Source: Acanthopleura granulata
Lineage: Eukaryota; Mollusca; Polyplacophora; Chitonida; Chitonidae
Direction of reading: 5' to 3'
DNA: 64,000 nt
NCBI GenBank assembly: GCA_016165875.1
Contig: JABBOT010000003.1
Location: forward strand, 29,865,663-29,929,662
Shown here: positions 39,101 through 51,296 of the stretch, piece by piece
Layout of the letters: each line of letters begins with the position of its first letter
How positions within the stretch are numbered: position 1 is the first letter of the stretch
The notes under the pieces: model-generated
Database searches by the model: none
The model's input: only the letters and a program-made list of their open reading frames with translations
Told to the model about the DNA's origin: nothing
Position numbers and translations under genes: made by a program

Positions 39101-42100
39101 TAGCGCAATGTGATAACTGTAAAGAAAGGATGGTGGCCCGACTTACCAAAGCGCTGGTCTTTAAACCTTTTTACCATGAGTGCCAGTCTAAAAACCAAAA
39201 TACTTATTTGTTTATTTGACTGGCGTTTTACCCCGTACTCAAGAATATTTCTTATACCTTATGGTGGGAGGAAACCGGGCAGAGCCCGGAGGAAACCCAC
39301 GAATATCCGCAGGTTGCGGGCAGACCTCCCCACGTACGGCCGGAGAGGAAGCCAGCATGAGCTGGATTTGAATTAACAGCGACCGCATTGATGGGAGGTC
39401 TCTGGGTCATTACGCTGCGCTACAAAAAGAAAATAAGAATGCAAGCTAAATATTTTTTGCGAACAGATTACCACGGTGCAACATGGGAACTGTCCGTCGA
39501 AGTAGCTTGTTTCATTTTATTTATTTATGTGTATTCATTTCATGATTCTTGTTTTATGCCAAACTCGTTGAATATTTCACTTGTACGACATTGAGGTGAG
39601 AAGAGCCCCTGGAGAAATACACGACCATGCATCCCGCGGGTAAATGGCAGACCTTACCTACAACCGGGCAGAGAGCCATGAACAGAAATTAGCTAGGTCA
39701 CAAAAAACCAGTGGGCCACGGAGGTCTCTTGAGGAGTTTGTTTTAATACTATTGAAGCTGTTATGCGTTTCTCGACAAACGCATCAACTCACCGGCCACC
39801 GGCGGACCCAGTATAAACGTGATGGAACTGACGCCGTTGAGAATTCCCCAGGCTATCGGGACGTTGCAGTCTCCGGCGTAAGTTCTCGTCAGCAGAGGCA
39901 ACAAAACAACGTTACAGCCGTCCACCAAACCAAGGACGATGACGTAGACGACGAAACCTCCCATGGCCGTGGAGATCGTGACCATCATGGTGGCCGTGGC
40001 GGTGATCATCATGGACAGCTGGTGCAACTCCCGTCTCTTCAAGAACTGGAAGCTGAGCACTTTGCCAAACAACAGTCTTGCGAACGCCGAGGTTCCCCCC
40101 AAGATCATGATCAGCACGGATCCGTCGTCCTTCGTCATCCCCGTGTCCACAGCGTAAGAAATCTGTTTGCAGGGGGAAGGCGAAAAACCCATTACTCTCG
40201 TGGTCAGCATATTCCAATGTTTAATCATTGTAATAGGGGACAAAAAATACCACTCAAGGAACCGGATGACATGTTTTGTTTACTTAAATAACATTATCGC
40301 TAACATTATCACTCTTTTTGGCTGCTAAGCAGCCTCTGGTTGTTATATGTTTACGTGCTATGTGAACGCGTTACTACATGTGTATCTGTGTACAATGTGG
40401 AAATATAACAATCACAAGCTGTTTTATGGCAGCTAAATGGGGTGTGTGACGTTACTGTGCTTTACACCGTTTCATGTGGTACATAAAGTCCATCATACAA
40501 TCAAAATACTTGACTGCGTTGGATTTGGTGGGAAAAATCGAAAACAGTCAATGAAGGAATTTTGAGATGCAGTTTTTTTATGCTTTATCGCTCACCATAA
40601 CTTCATTTTTTCGTGGTCTTTCCCTTTAAGGCACCAGGTTTTGTTCCACCCAAATACCTGACCGCCGACATGTGAACGTGTCAAACATTTTTGGTTAAAT
40701 GAATAGACCACATTTTTAGAAAGTACACATCAGCTGAAGGGAAATTTCGTGTTTATTCCAAATATGGTCTACATTTTTTGGCATTATTTTCATTGATTAA
40801 ACCGGAAATAAAAGCTGAGGTGCTACGGTGCACTGTTTGAACCATATCGAACCACAGTGACGTCACAGATTCTTTTTCGCTGTAAAACATCCTCTAATTG
40901 CTATATGTCTACGTTTTACGTGAATATGTATGTAGTGCAACACCTGTATTTGTATCTAATGTGGAAGAATAACAGTTACAACATGTTTAGCGGCAAAAAA
41001 GAATCGGTGAAGTCACTGTGTTTCAGCATGATCCAAAAAGTCCACTGCAGCATGCCCCTCAGTCTTTATTTCTTTAGGGCAATATTTCTAATCATGCGGA
41101 CTTTCTTAAAATGTGGCACGTCCTTTTAAAAACAACATCAAACACCTAGGCCCCGTTTCACGAAACTCCCTAAATTCAATAAATTGCTTAAGTCGATATA
41201 GTTCCATATGGAGTGTTTCTCTAACAAAAACTGTCAAGCACCTGCTTAAGTATAGTTTTATGCTGCTTAAGCAAAGCATTTTTGCTTAAGCCCAAAAGCG
41301 TTTTCGTGAAACCGGGCCGGATCAAATCATAAGTATCACTGAAAGCTGACGTGTGTGGGCGTAATCCTCACCAGGTGAACGTACGGGATGTAGTAGCCAA
41401 ACATGGAGCACGTTATTGAGATGACCCAGATCATGTACTGTCTATTCTGCCATAGTTTTAACCGTGGGACCGGCGTCGTCGGTGTGGGCGGGGTCTCTGT
41501 GATAACTGGCACTGGAAGACGACGGACGGGCCGAATGAGCAAACCCATGATAACGGTGAGAACTGAAATGCCGGCGTAAATCCGGAATGTGTTCCTCCAG
41601 CCAACCGAGTCCACCCAAATCTCAGAAAGACAGGAAAACAGGAGGGTCCCTACGCTTGCACCCGCCACGATAATCCCCGTGGTGATGGCTACGTATTTGT
41701 CGAAGTAATCCGGTGCCAGGATAGTAGTACTGTTGATGATAAGGCTACCCCCTATTGCGTACAACAGTGAAAACGTTCCGAACAGAGCTACTGTGTTGGG
41801 GACGAAAGACGAGGTCAACATGGCAATGGCACAAATCAGACCTCCGGAACAGATGGCGATCCGAGCGCCAAACCTCACGCGGACCGCGCCAGCTAGCGGT
41901 CCCAGTCCCAGGCTCATTCCGAACGCTAGGGAGCCGATCCATGCTGAAACAGTGAAGGTTTTTCTCAGATTCAAATTTTGATGGCGGTATATGTGATCTA
42001 CATTATTAGTATTTATCCTATCCATATATTTATTGATGTGAAAGGTTATTTGTACATAGTGGCGAACGCTTTACTTATTTTGAATTTTCGAGTGGTGGAA

Positions 42101-43585
42101 AGTAAAACAATCAAAACGCAAAACCACGCCTCATTGGTCAAGACTAATTGGTTGTCTTGAGGGAGGTTCTGCAACAAAGTTCGGCTAACGAAGGCGCTCG
42201 TTTAGTATTTATCTACATAAAATCGTATCATGCATATAGTGGTGTTAGGAGGTGCACATTGAGTTTACGACCTTAACTGAAATTTGTAAGCATATAATCA
42301 CAGATTTTATACCCACCAACTACATGTACGCAATTGTGCACGGTTACTAGGTGTTTAGTTTCTAGCTTAGTATATCCAAGAAATAAATGTGATTACGAAC
42401 TGTAATTAATAGCATTGTATAAATATCAGCAACATAGGAAGTATATAATCTATCGGATGCTTTTCATTTAACACTGTCTCGTCACCACATCGTTGAAGTA
42501 AGGCGTTCAGCCATGATCATTCGTTCATTTAAATTAACATTGTAAGTTTTCTGATAACTATTTATGCCGGAAGAATAGGTGGTATATAGAATGCCATTTT
42601 TGTTATTGTTGACCGAATTTATATTCAAATCCACCTCCCTTGGATTCTGCGTTCCTCTTCGAAACGAGACAAAGTTAAATTAACAGTTTCCTCATTTTAA
42701 AGTTCGTTATAATGGTAGACCTCGCAAGTGCAAGATATTATTTTAAGTTCATTTTGTATTGTTAAATCACTATCAATAACTGTGGGTCCTGTTAGAGAAA
42801 AAATAAACGGTTATACTCAACAAACGCTGCCTTCATTTTTTCCTGAAATATAGTACTGATACTATATATGTCTGATATGATGGCCTTTCTCACATCGCAA
42901 CATCATACACGGGATACACATTCAAAACGTTACTTTGGGATCGGCTACAGAGAACGTAAGCCTGTAGATTACGTTCCCTGTATCATGGGGTATTGCGTAT
43001 AAAGAAAATAACGTTCAATAAATCAACAGGGTAATGAAACGTGTGGTTTGACGATTAATTTTAGAAGAATAGTGCCTGTGAATTAAGAAAAGGGATTAAT
43101 GGATGCTAGCATTTTCAGAGAAGGTTGGAACGTTAGGGAATGGGCATGAAGAAATGATTAACCATGGCCAACATTCGCAAATACCTACACAGCTGAGCCT
43201 TGGAAACATTGAACTCTTCAAGAAGTGCAACGAAGATGACTCCAAAAGCGTTGAGTATGCCGACTGTTATGGTTTGTACAATGAAGGCGGCCACGCAGAT
43301 TGCCCAGGAATATGCTGAGTCCTTGGCGATTAACGATCCCCTTGTGCACTGGGAATGTAACGCCCGGGCTGACGACGTTGAGAATGATCTGTGAGTAATC
43401 CCATCGGGCTGAGACATTTTGGTGATAAAGTCTTCACGTACAAGCTGCCATGTTGGTTTAAACGCAAAATTGTTTGTTTCGTCGACGTCATAAACAATGA
43501 TTATGACGCTCTTGGAATCGCAACCTTCTTGGTGATGACACGACGCAATGACGTCATAAACGTTACCAGCGGAACTCGCCGTCAT
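36111..43585 (-). CDS. SLC16/monocarboxylate transporter-like protein with giant C-tail
   Basis: Major-facilitator protein of the SLC16 (MCT) type, a plasma-membrane carrier for monocarboxylates or related small acids; the substrate cannot be told. Exons (minus): 43585-43189, 41943-41372, 40162-39793 and 38737-36111, with phases 1,0,1 and 1321 aa. TM1 follows 'KDSAYSWAICVAAF', a weak form of the MCT motif around the first helix. 'YFDKYVAITTGIIVAGASVG' is the TM5-region signature. Exon 3 carries TM8-11 including 'FARLLFGKV' and 'LGPPVAG'. Exon 4 gives TM12 ('AFHVAGVPVLAG') and then an ~840-residue Ser/Thr/Gln-rich tail, where ordinary MCT tails are tens to about a hundred residues. The tail holds 'NPPPPPEVIEL' and a degenerate YTSSAQ repeat. 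The start is the first ATG after an in-frame stop; the N-terminal cytosolic arm is about 95 aa. Its neighbour at 43745 is transcribed divergently. Confidence 0.88.
36699..36935 (-). repeat. YTSSAQ-type coding repeat in the transporter tail
   Basis: Within the last exon, about ten degenerate copies of a 7-10-residue motif run in series: 'VYTSSAQV', 'AYTSSAQIYTSAQ', 'AYTSSPHVCTTSAQ', 'AYTSSPQVYTAP'. On + the DNA shows recurring 'tgtgctgatg' with 'gtgtac' or 'gtgtat' at about 30-bp steps. Low-complexity, probably disordered, with many possible phosphorylation sites. Confidence 0.8.
39203..39422 (-). repeat. tRNA-derived SINE in transporter intron 3
   Basis: On the minus strand it reads from a partial tRNA-like head ('agcgcagcgtaatgaccca') through 'ctctccggccgtacgtgg' and 'cggtttcctcccaccataa' to 'cttgagtacggggtaaaac' and an AAAT tail. 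Well preserved, so relatively young. Confidence 0.85.
39512..39690 (-). repeat. Diverged SINE adjoining the previous one
   Basis: An ATTTATTTATTT start on +, then 'gttgaatatttcacttgtac' and 'cgcgggtaaatggcagacct', matches the SINE core in diluted form. It lies about 100 bp upstream of transporter exon 3. Confidence 0.55.
40310..41045 (+). repeat. Pair of direct MITE-like repeats in transporter intron 2
   Basis: Copy 1 (about 40310-40500) and copy 2 (about 40868-41045) share blocks in the same order: 'ttgttatatgtttacgtgct' or 'ttgctatatgtctacgtttt', then 'gtatctgtgtacaatgtgga' or 'gtatctaatgtggaag', then 'acataaagtccatcatac' or 'aaaaagtccactgcagc'. The stretch 40445-40630, ending 'ctttccctttaa', also matches the right arm of the foldback element at 7882-8068. 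Two related non-autonomous elements probably inserted here. Confidence 0.65.
41149..41319. mobile_element. Palindromic MITE, TIR GGCCCCGTTTCACGAAAC-like
   Basis: The left end 'ggccccgtttcacgaaact' and the complement of the right end 'ggcccggtttcacgaaaac' pair. Internal 'gcttaag' motifs recur on both arms. The right end lies about 50 bp from the donor site of transporter exon 2, inside intron 2. Confidence 0.78.
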
Positions 43586-43744
43586 CGTCGACACGCCGTT
43601 GGGACGTTGCCCACGCCGCAGTCAGTTGGAGAGGAGCGTTATCAAATGGCTATAGCGTCGTGTGGTCCATATTTCTTTCAATAGATAGTTAGGGTAGAGT
43701 ATGTAGTTGTGCCACCCTAGCATTAGTTTTGCCACAAAGGCAAT
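43586..43744. promoter_or_regulatory. Putative bidirectional promoter of the SLC16 pair
   Basis: Only 159 bp separate the two divergent start codons, so the core promoters or 5' UTRs of both genes must share this space unless untranslated exons lie further away. I see no clear TATA box or Inr. The left half is GC-richer (CGTCGACACGCCG-like) and the right half AT-richer. Confidence 0.5.
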
Positions 43745-46700
43745 ATGCCAACAAAATCGGTGGCGGCCAGATCGCTGATCCCAAGAACAAGCGAGAAAAA
43801 CTGGGAAGTTGGTATAGAATTGGGATCTAGTGATGAAGTGATAATAGTGAAGGATGGTAAACTGTCCTGGGTGGTTTGTGCCGCGGGATTTCTCCTCCAA
43901 GTTCTCATCGTCGGCATGCTTCATGTCTTTGGTGTGTTCTTTGTAGAGTTCATTCAGGAATTCCAAAAAACCAAAGGCGAAGTAGGTAAGAGATGTGAAT
44001 GACGCAATGTTGTTCATGTAACGATATTCGATCCAGTCTCTCTTAAAAAAATGTTGTCATCCCAGTTTACATCCTCATGTGTCGTTTTCTGTGACAAAGT
44101 AGTCAATGTACGAGTAATTTGACAGACTGCCTGGTAGCATCCCCCTGACCGTCAGGTGGCTTATGATATGGTTTAGTATGAATCTGCACTGGCATTTGTC
44201 ATCAATACATTAAGACCCGTCTCCACTGTGGTAGACAACCACAACCGCAACTGCAACTACATGATGTCGTGCATTGTTGTTCCCTTTGCCGGCGAGATGA
44301 AAGCAGTGGAAGAGAAAACAAAAGCAGTTCTAACTTTGTCGTCCAGACATGATGTCGGTAGTGGGGACGGTACTACAGAATAAAGATCGTTCTGTTCTTT
44401 TCGGAGCTGTGGTTGCGGTCGCAGTCGTGGTTGTCGACGGCAGTTCGGAACAGGTTTTAAGCGAACCACTTGAAGATAGTAATGATTGTGCCAATATCGT
44501 ACGACGTAACGAGCAATGAATGACTGTAATAACTAAAAGAAATCGCCCAATTAATATCACAAAACATTTATCCGGTAAATCGCGACATGGACGTGCAACG
44601 AGATCACAGAACGTGTACATTAGTCCTTAAATGTCCACCTTAATGGGGAACCGTTCCCACCAAAGGTAATTAGGGTCAGAGCTGCCGTCTGTTGCTGATT
44701 CCTGCATGTACGATGACGTTTTGTGGGCAAACTGACAAGCCATAGTCGTGTCGGAACAATAGTCACGTCAGCTTGGGACCAAATCGCCCTTGCACAGGAA
44801 AGGTTACGTAGGCCTATTCTTTTCTAAAATGCCTGCATTTCTTGTGTGTTTCAGCGTGGGTTGGTTCCGCAGCTTACGGGCTATCAATGGCGTTTGGGCC
44901 AATCACAGGGATGCTTGTACATCGGTATGGTAATCGACCAGTCACAGCAGCGGGTTGTTTGATATGCGCAGTGTCAGCCTTTGTGTCATCGTTTGCTAAC
45001 AGCGTGGAAATGCTATTCTTTACTTACTCACTTTTGTATGGTATCGGCACCAGCCTAGCCTATACACCCACCATGACTATTGCACAGGACTACTTCGACA
45101 AGTACGTTTCTATTGCTACGGGGATTATGACAGCCGGAAGTAGCACTGGTACATTGGTCCTCGCGCCCCTAACCCAGTACTTTGTGGATAGTTATGGTTG
45201 GCGTGTGGCCTTCCGGTTTTTCACTGGCACTTGTCTGTTTACCGTCCTCTGCGCAATGATGTTCAAGCCGTTGTCAAAGAAGGGACATCATCCAATCGAA
45301 GTGATCCGCAAATCTCCGTTAAGATCGCTTGTCGAGGAACTAAAATTGTGGAAGGATCGGGTGTTTATTGTCTGGGTTACAGGGATCACCTCCGTTATGT
45401 TTGGGTATTACATCCCATACGTGCATCTGGTAAGTGAGATAACAAAATGAAAATTAACCTTTAATCGTGATTTTATACTTATTTTCTCCGTTAAGGAAAT
45501 GTGTCTTCCTATGTCTTCCAGTAACTTTGCGCGCAGAGTCATGTTGGTATTTGAATTAAAACAGCAGTCAGGTGAATGAGTGGTGATATGGCAGAAAACC
45601 TACCGCAGTTTGCCATGTATCTGCATGACAAACCCTCGGAGATGAAGCAGCAGACGAACAAGTTGGACCTGGATATGAAAACGCATTTCATTGGCTCAAG
45701 GCTAATCAGATGCAGCGAGACCGAACCGGGAATTTGGATCTAGATGCAAATCCAGAAAACCGATATTACTATACTTATACACGGAACAGTTCATGTATAA
45801 AAAAAAGTGATGATGTTCTCTTTACGTGGTGTGGGGAATTTTAATCTCGTTTTATAACTAAAAGCTATTAGAGCTAATTTAAGTGATTTTGTACAGTTTG
45901 TGTAATGTTAACCTGGCTTTATCACACGGGATCAGCTTTTACACTTTAGATATTTTATGAGAGTTTTATGCACATGATATAAGATAAAGTCATGTCAATA
46001 AAATCTACACGACAGGTTAGCAGGAGGCTTGCAATACAACGCAATAACTTCTTTAACTCATGGCTGCGTTTTAGCATAGCATTTAAAGGATACATGTATG
46101 ATTATAGGACGTACTTATAATCCAGCAGTGACAGGTATAGTGTTGGAAATATATAATAAAACTTGCAATGAGTTTGTGATAGCATACGTAATAATTATCT
46201 ATTGATTATTATTGTACTTGTAGGTGTCCTATGCTAACGACGTCGGCGTGTCTCCTCACAAAGGCTCCATGCTTGTGATGATCCTCGGAGGATCGACGGC
46301 CCTGGGCAGGATCATGTTCGGAAAGATCGTCCAGATTGGTTTCCTGAACCGTCTCCACATGCACCAAATGTCCATGGTGATCACAGGAACGGGCGCCATG
46401 TTGCTTCCCCTGATCACATCGTTTGGGGGACTGGCAGCCTATGTTGTTTGTGTAGGCTTGGTGGACGGTTGCTTTGTCGTTCTTCTGCCATTGATGACGG
46501 CTGCGCTGGTGGGTTCGGACAAAACCGTGATAGCTTGGGGGTTTCTCGTTGGGGCGAGCTCAATTACATTCACTCTAGGACCACCGGTTGCGGGTAAGTT
46601 TTCAATTTTCAATAAAAGTCGGCATTTTCCAGTAAGGTGAGTTTGTGTTCTCTTCTCCTTGACATCAAATGTATGTAGTCGGTTTAGCAAGTGCAAGTTG

Positions 46701-49158
46701 TATGTAAACTTACCTTAAGTTTGTCAAGGAGTGAAGACAAAGTGCGACGACCGAATCCGAACTTTTGTTTTGTCCCTAGCAGGTCCATCTGTGGAATTAT
46801 CGGTATTCTCAAATGCTTAATCACTTTATATTGGAGAGGTCAAGCAACTCGTATTCGTGCTGCGAGTATAACTAGTGACGTCACCATTATTTGTGCAGTT
46901 ACGGCACACTTGGCTATCATATACATGTATGTGCACAAAGCTAACTACCAAGGTCAGTGGTCCGCTTAAAACTGTTAAAAGTATATTAACCATCCAAGTT
47001 GACGTTATTGCATAAACAGCGGTGACGTCACTCTTTACTAGTATTATGAAAACGAGTTGTTCAACCTTTTTAACACTTCCTAGATTTCCCATAGCTCTTT
47101 GATAAAATCAATTGCTTTGTGGTTTTGCTTCATAAACATGATATATGTGATGTTGTTTCTATGGGACGTTTGTATGTTTTTAGACGAAGACGCGTTGTTT
47201 TGAGTCACACATGCATTAAGGTCACCTCTCTTCATTCGCCTTTAGGTTGGATATACGATTATACAGGGTCCTACAAAGTGGCTTTCCACGTGGCCGGCGT
47301 GCCCATTGTGTTAGGAGCGCTCATACTGTTCCTAATTCCTTGGGCTCAGCGCACTTCCACCGGGTCCAATGTCTTGAAGAGCATCCAGGGGGCTGAGAAA
47401 ACGGGAGAATCAGTGTACCAGTCGCACGGGACATCGCCACTGAGCAGCCCGATGTGCGGTACCCACCCAACATCGGCGCCACTGCGCAGCGATAGCGCCT
47501 GCTTCTCTAATTTAAGTGTCAGTTCAACGAGGAATGTTTCCATTACTTTGACCAATATTCTAGGCAGTGGCTACCAACAGTTTACGAATAAAAGCCCAGA
47601 CAACGAGAACGCGACTACCTCGACCACAGCACGCCAGACTTTTCTGACTTCGGCGGCTGTGTCCAGGTTAAGGGGACCTCCAGTAGAAGCTACGTCACTT
47701 CCTGCAAATCTCAACGTGCGCACAGCTACAGAGAGAGTCGTGTCTGAGACGCATGCGCCCGATAAATTAGTTGAAATATCGGCTTCGGCCACTGGTACGT
47801 CTCCATCTAGGGTGCAGACGGACTTGTTTGAACGCCAAAGGAGACTGATGCTGGCATCTGGACGCGTCAGAGCCAAAAGCTGGAGCGAATCCGGGCAGGT
47901 AAGTGGAGGATTAAAATGTGCATGCCGCCATCCTGTTGTCTAAAACTGCCTTTTGCAGTTTAGCAGGTAGCAAGTATTTGACATACTGGTATGCCAGAAG
48001 TCAAACGAACTTCTTTAATTCTAAATAAAATTTCACATTAGACCTATTCTCACAACCCAAAAAGAAAAATCATTAATGTGTATCAGCCAAATGTGAAATT
48101 GTATTCAGAAATAATGAAGTCCGTTTGAAAATAACAGTAGCACCTACAGGTGCTTATCGCTTGTTTAGGAGAATTTATTACAGCAAGCTCCCTCAAATTC
48201 ACTGCTGGAATCATGTCGCTGACATATTGCAGTTTATTGTATTATTTAGTTTGCCAGTTTGTGTACTTCCGTTCTCATTTTCTTATGCCTGTGATAAGAG
48301 ATACGCCACGCGCTGTTGTTAGGTCATACTCCTGGATATGTCTAACGTGTTGACACTGTATATTTACATGGTGCTGCTGAAATGAAGTGATAATTATTCT
48401 CTGATCTTTATCATATTGATATCCATATCACGTTTATATCATGTTTTTATCCCATGTTTCAGAAATACAGAGACACTATACATATTCCCCAGACCACAAA
48501 ATCTGAGCGCCATCGTGATTTGATCTCCTTTGAGGCTCGCTCCCAGCTGGCCGTCGATAATGCCGACAAAGCTCAGATTTTAGGCAGAAGACAGGGAGCA
48601 TGGAACAATCGTCGGACAAGCTCTTCTGAGTTGACACTAGAGGGCGCCACAAGCTCCATCACCAGTGACATCAACTACCAAGCTGACGTCAGCCAGCAGG
48701 CGTCAGAAGAATCTTTGGTCAGCGTGTTCAATAGTCTTGGGATGCCGCAGTTTGGGGTTCCCCTCTCCCAGAACCGACTCCAGAGTCAGAGTAATGGTAA
48801 TTTGCAAGTGCCCAGTATCGAAGTAAACCAGGCGTCTCAACTAGGTAATCAGACCTCCTCTTCTTCGCCATCCCCAACGGACGTTAGCCACGTCTCTCCT
48901 ATCCCATCCCCCCGGGCACAGCCACCTGGACTGATCAACCTGTCGGACTCAGACTCCCCTTCGTCGTCGCAGTTGGTGAAGCCCCCAAGGGTGGTGTCGT
49001 CGTTCTCCCCGCCCCGCTCTTCTACAGACAAACTGCCCACCATCACCGAACATAAACCATTCCAGATCAACGACTCGCCAGACGCCATGGATCGAGATTC
49101 GGATACCATCGGCGATTTGGTCCAAATTGCCCTGTTATCCTCAGGGGGTGAGGGGTAA
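43745..49158 (+). CDS. SLC16/monocarboxylate transporter-like protein
   Basis: Paralogue of the minus-strand neighbour. Exons: 43745-43985, 44855-45429, 46224-46593, 47246-47898 and 48463-49158; phases 1,0,1,0; 844 aa. Exon 3 is exactly 370 nt in both genes. TM1 follows 'KDGKLSWVVCAAGF'; exon 2 has 'AWVGSAAYGLS' and the signature region 'YFDKYVSIATGIMTAG'; exon 3 begins 'VSYANDVG' and holds 'LGRIMFGKI' and 'LGPPVAG'; exon 4 begins 'GWIYDYTGSYKVAFHVAG' (TM12). The arginine in 'LGRIMF' lines up with the TM8 arginine important in MCT1, while the acidic residue four positions before it is replaced by Thr (Ser in the neighbour). This is inferred by eye. A Ser/Pro-rich cytosolic tail of about 400 residues follows, split over exons 4 and 5. 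Reading past exon 4 would stop at 47941-47943. Confidence 0.88.
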
Positions 49159-49185
49159 CCGAAGCAAAATGTGACGACGAGAACC

Positions 49186-49255
49186 CCCCCCCCCAAAAAA
49201 CAAAAAAACCAAAAAAAAAAAAAAACAAATAAAAAACAAAGTGAAAAAAAAACAT
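49186..49255 (+). repeat. Homopolymer tract after the transporter stop
   Basis: A C10 run followed by about 50 nt of nearly pure A with an embedded AATAAA near 49228. It could be the poly(A)-signal region of the upstream gene. Simple sequence otherwise. Confidence 0.5.
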
Positions 49256-49775
49256 GGTACGGATATTTTTATACATTTGTGATCGATATGTTCAAATGAG
49301 ATAAAATGATATTCGAACACACGTACTGACGATATGAGAACCTCAGTTCAATGTTTTCTGGGATTCCTGTCAAGTTTTGTAAATGAAGCTATATGAGATA
49401 AACTAATGATGATTGCTCAGAAATTTGAAAAGCTTGGAATGTACAACTTGGTAGCTGACCTTTAAATCAGCAGTTTTCTAACGATTGATGGGGTTATGGA
49501 ATGTGTCAGTATGTGATCTCGTGGAACAATACTACCTGGAGGCTATTGCTCACAAAGACCATGGCTACAGGGGATATTGCCCTTTCACCTTTGAATGCTA
49601 CGAATATTGTTCGGGTAAAAGGTATAGGATTTATGATATGAATCCGAATCCGAAAATTGTAAATTTCCTATAAAGGTTGTAGGACGATTCTCAAATAATT
49701 TGTTTCTTGGTTTTCGCATCAGAAAGTTTACCATTTCGTATATGAATTGATTATGCAGTCTTATTAATCATCAGC
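49256..49775. other. Spacer before the BTB/tRNA array
   Basis: No gene recognised. A 62-codon frame at 49485-49673 has no domain. Confidence 0.35.
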
Positions 49776-49871
49776 CGTCCCTGTGCCCTAATGGATAAGG
49801 CTTCGGCCACCGTCAAAAGAAAAAAAGGCCCCTGTCTCCGATGATTATAGGTTCGAGCCCCACCAAGATCG
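49776..49871 (+). pseudogene. tRNA-Arg-like relic with ~25-bp insertion
   Basis: The 5' half 'tgccctaatggataaggc' (D arm) and 3' half 'ttataggttcgagcccca' (T arm) match the array's tRNA. The anticodon region is replaced by a longer A-rich stretch, so the total is 96 nt. The following 'gttttaacataattaat' matches the flank of the other units. Not a working tRNA gene unless the extra bases are an intron, for which I see no good fold. Confidence 0.6.
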
Positions 49872-50670
49872 TAGAAACATTCTTTTTGGATGTTTTAACA
49901 TAATTAATATTTTCTTCTTTGCACACCATATAAAAAGATGACCGTTGACATGATGTCTTTACGAAGATCCAACCTCTGCACTTAAGACTGCTCTGTAGAA
50001 ATCGTTTTCTGTACTTGCATTTCATCTATACTGTTTGCCTGAAGAAATATCCAGTCTCTGGTCTATGTTCATCATTCCATTCCGCTTCTTACTTCCCTAT
50101 TTTTAGACAGCACTCTCAAACATGGTTTTTTTCAGTGCAAGGAATTGACATCCACAAGGAAAGGAGAGAGGGTACGGTACAGTGCAAAAACAAATGGTGC
50201 AGTTTTACAGTAAACAGTGCTGGCAATTATGTGACCTGTAATTTTTGCTGTATATGCACACGTTGCTATAGGGATAAAGTTAACTGTGTATTTGTCTCAT
50301 ATTCACCTGTTTAGTAACATCTCTTTTTCGTATAGAATTACACTGGTTATTGGACTTACGGGCAATACATTTGCAAATTTACAGGTGTGATGAACATTTC
50401 GCCATACCTTATAATCCTATGGAAATAGAGTATGAACTATCAACAATTATTGCAGCATTATTTTGAAACTTGAATTCACTGTTCCAGTTTACATCACGTT
50501 GTGCTATAAATTATATTCTTTTGCAGTGTATGACAATATGGATAGAAAAATTCCAGCATGCATTTAGGATTATTAGTTATATTTACAATAACGCTGGGGA
50601 AGATTATTCCATCAAAACCGATGACTTAGCACTGCAATAGAATTTTCATATTCATGGCATTTATGAAAAT

Positions 50671-51217
50671 TCAAATTTCAAAGCAGTCTTCCGACGAGCT
50701 TTCACAGCCACTGTCTTCACAAATGTCGGACCCTGAAGTGGATGTGTTTGGCGACAATGGTGATCACTTGATCAGCTCTGCGACTGGAAAATTCCCTTCG
50801 ATGAATCCTTATATATAAAATGCTTAGCTGGCCTTAAGACAGGCTTGCCCGGATCGAATCATCTGTGCAAAAACCATACTTCGGGTGGCCAGAATGGCTT
50901 TAATCCCGTACACAGGTGGTATATCTGTGCCTACCAAAACCTGGACGTCACAAGTCGGCAAGGGAGAGAATCAGGACCAAATTTGTTTCCAGTCCCTGCT
51001 CGTTTTTTACAGTCATGCTGTCGACGATACCATTGCGGAAGTTGCTATGAAGAAATCCAGTGGGTCGAGATTCATTTGGCCATCCCCATTTGTCATCTTC
51101 AAAGCTGCTGGAAAATAGGGAAGAGTCGTCAGATTCTTGGGACATGAACACACTGGACAGGTCTCCGATAGAGCTTATGTCAGAAAAGAGACTGTCGCAA
51201 GAGTCGAAATGGAACAT
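50671..51217 (-). pseudogene. BTB-BACK gene copy, frameshifted and deleted
   Basis: The first ~88 codons match the intact copies, starting at the same ATG. Then a 2-nt deletion near 50948-50955, at the 'LCDVKF' position that opens the BTB domain, creates an immediate stop. Similarity continues out of frame through 'KAILATRSMVFAQMIRS'. About 700 bp covering the rest of the BTB and the BACK domain are missing, and only the serine-rich C-terminus ('SGSDICEDSGCESSSED') remains. Confidence 0.88.
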
Positions 51218-51288
51218 GATTGTGGAGGTCTTCAAATGTTCGTTCTCAGAGGAAGATTAAGACTGATTTCACTTGGATTTGATTTTCC

Positions 51289-51296
51289 TATTTATA
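51289..51296 (-). promoter_or_regulatory. TATA box of the BTB pseudogene
   Basis: TATAAATA on the minus strand, 72 bp upstream of the start codon, in the same position as in the intact copies. Confidence 0.6.

Noticed and set aside
39644..40291. 215-codon + frame
   Set aside because: Antisense to transporter exon 3 (TM8-11), where the minus-strand translation matches the SLC16 family and its paralogue. The His/Asp-rich + product is a shadow.
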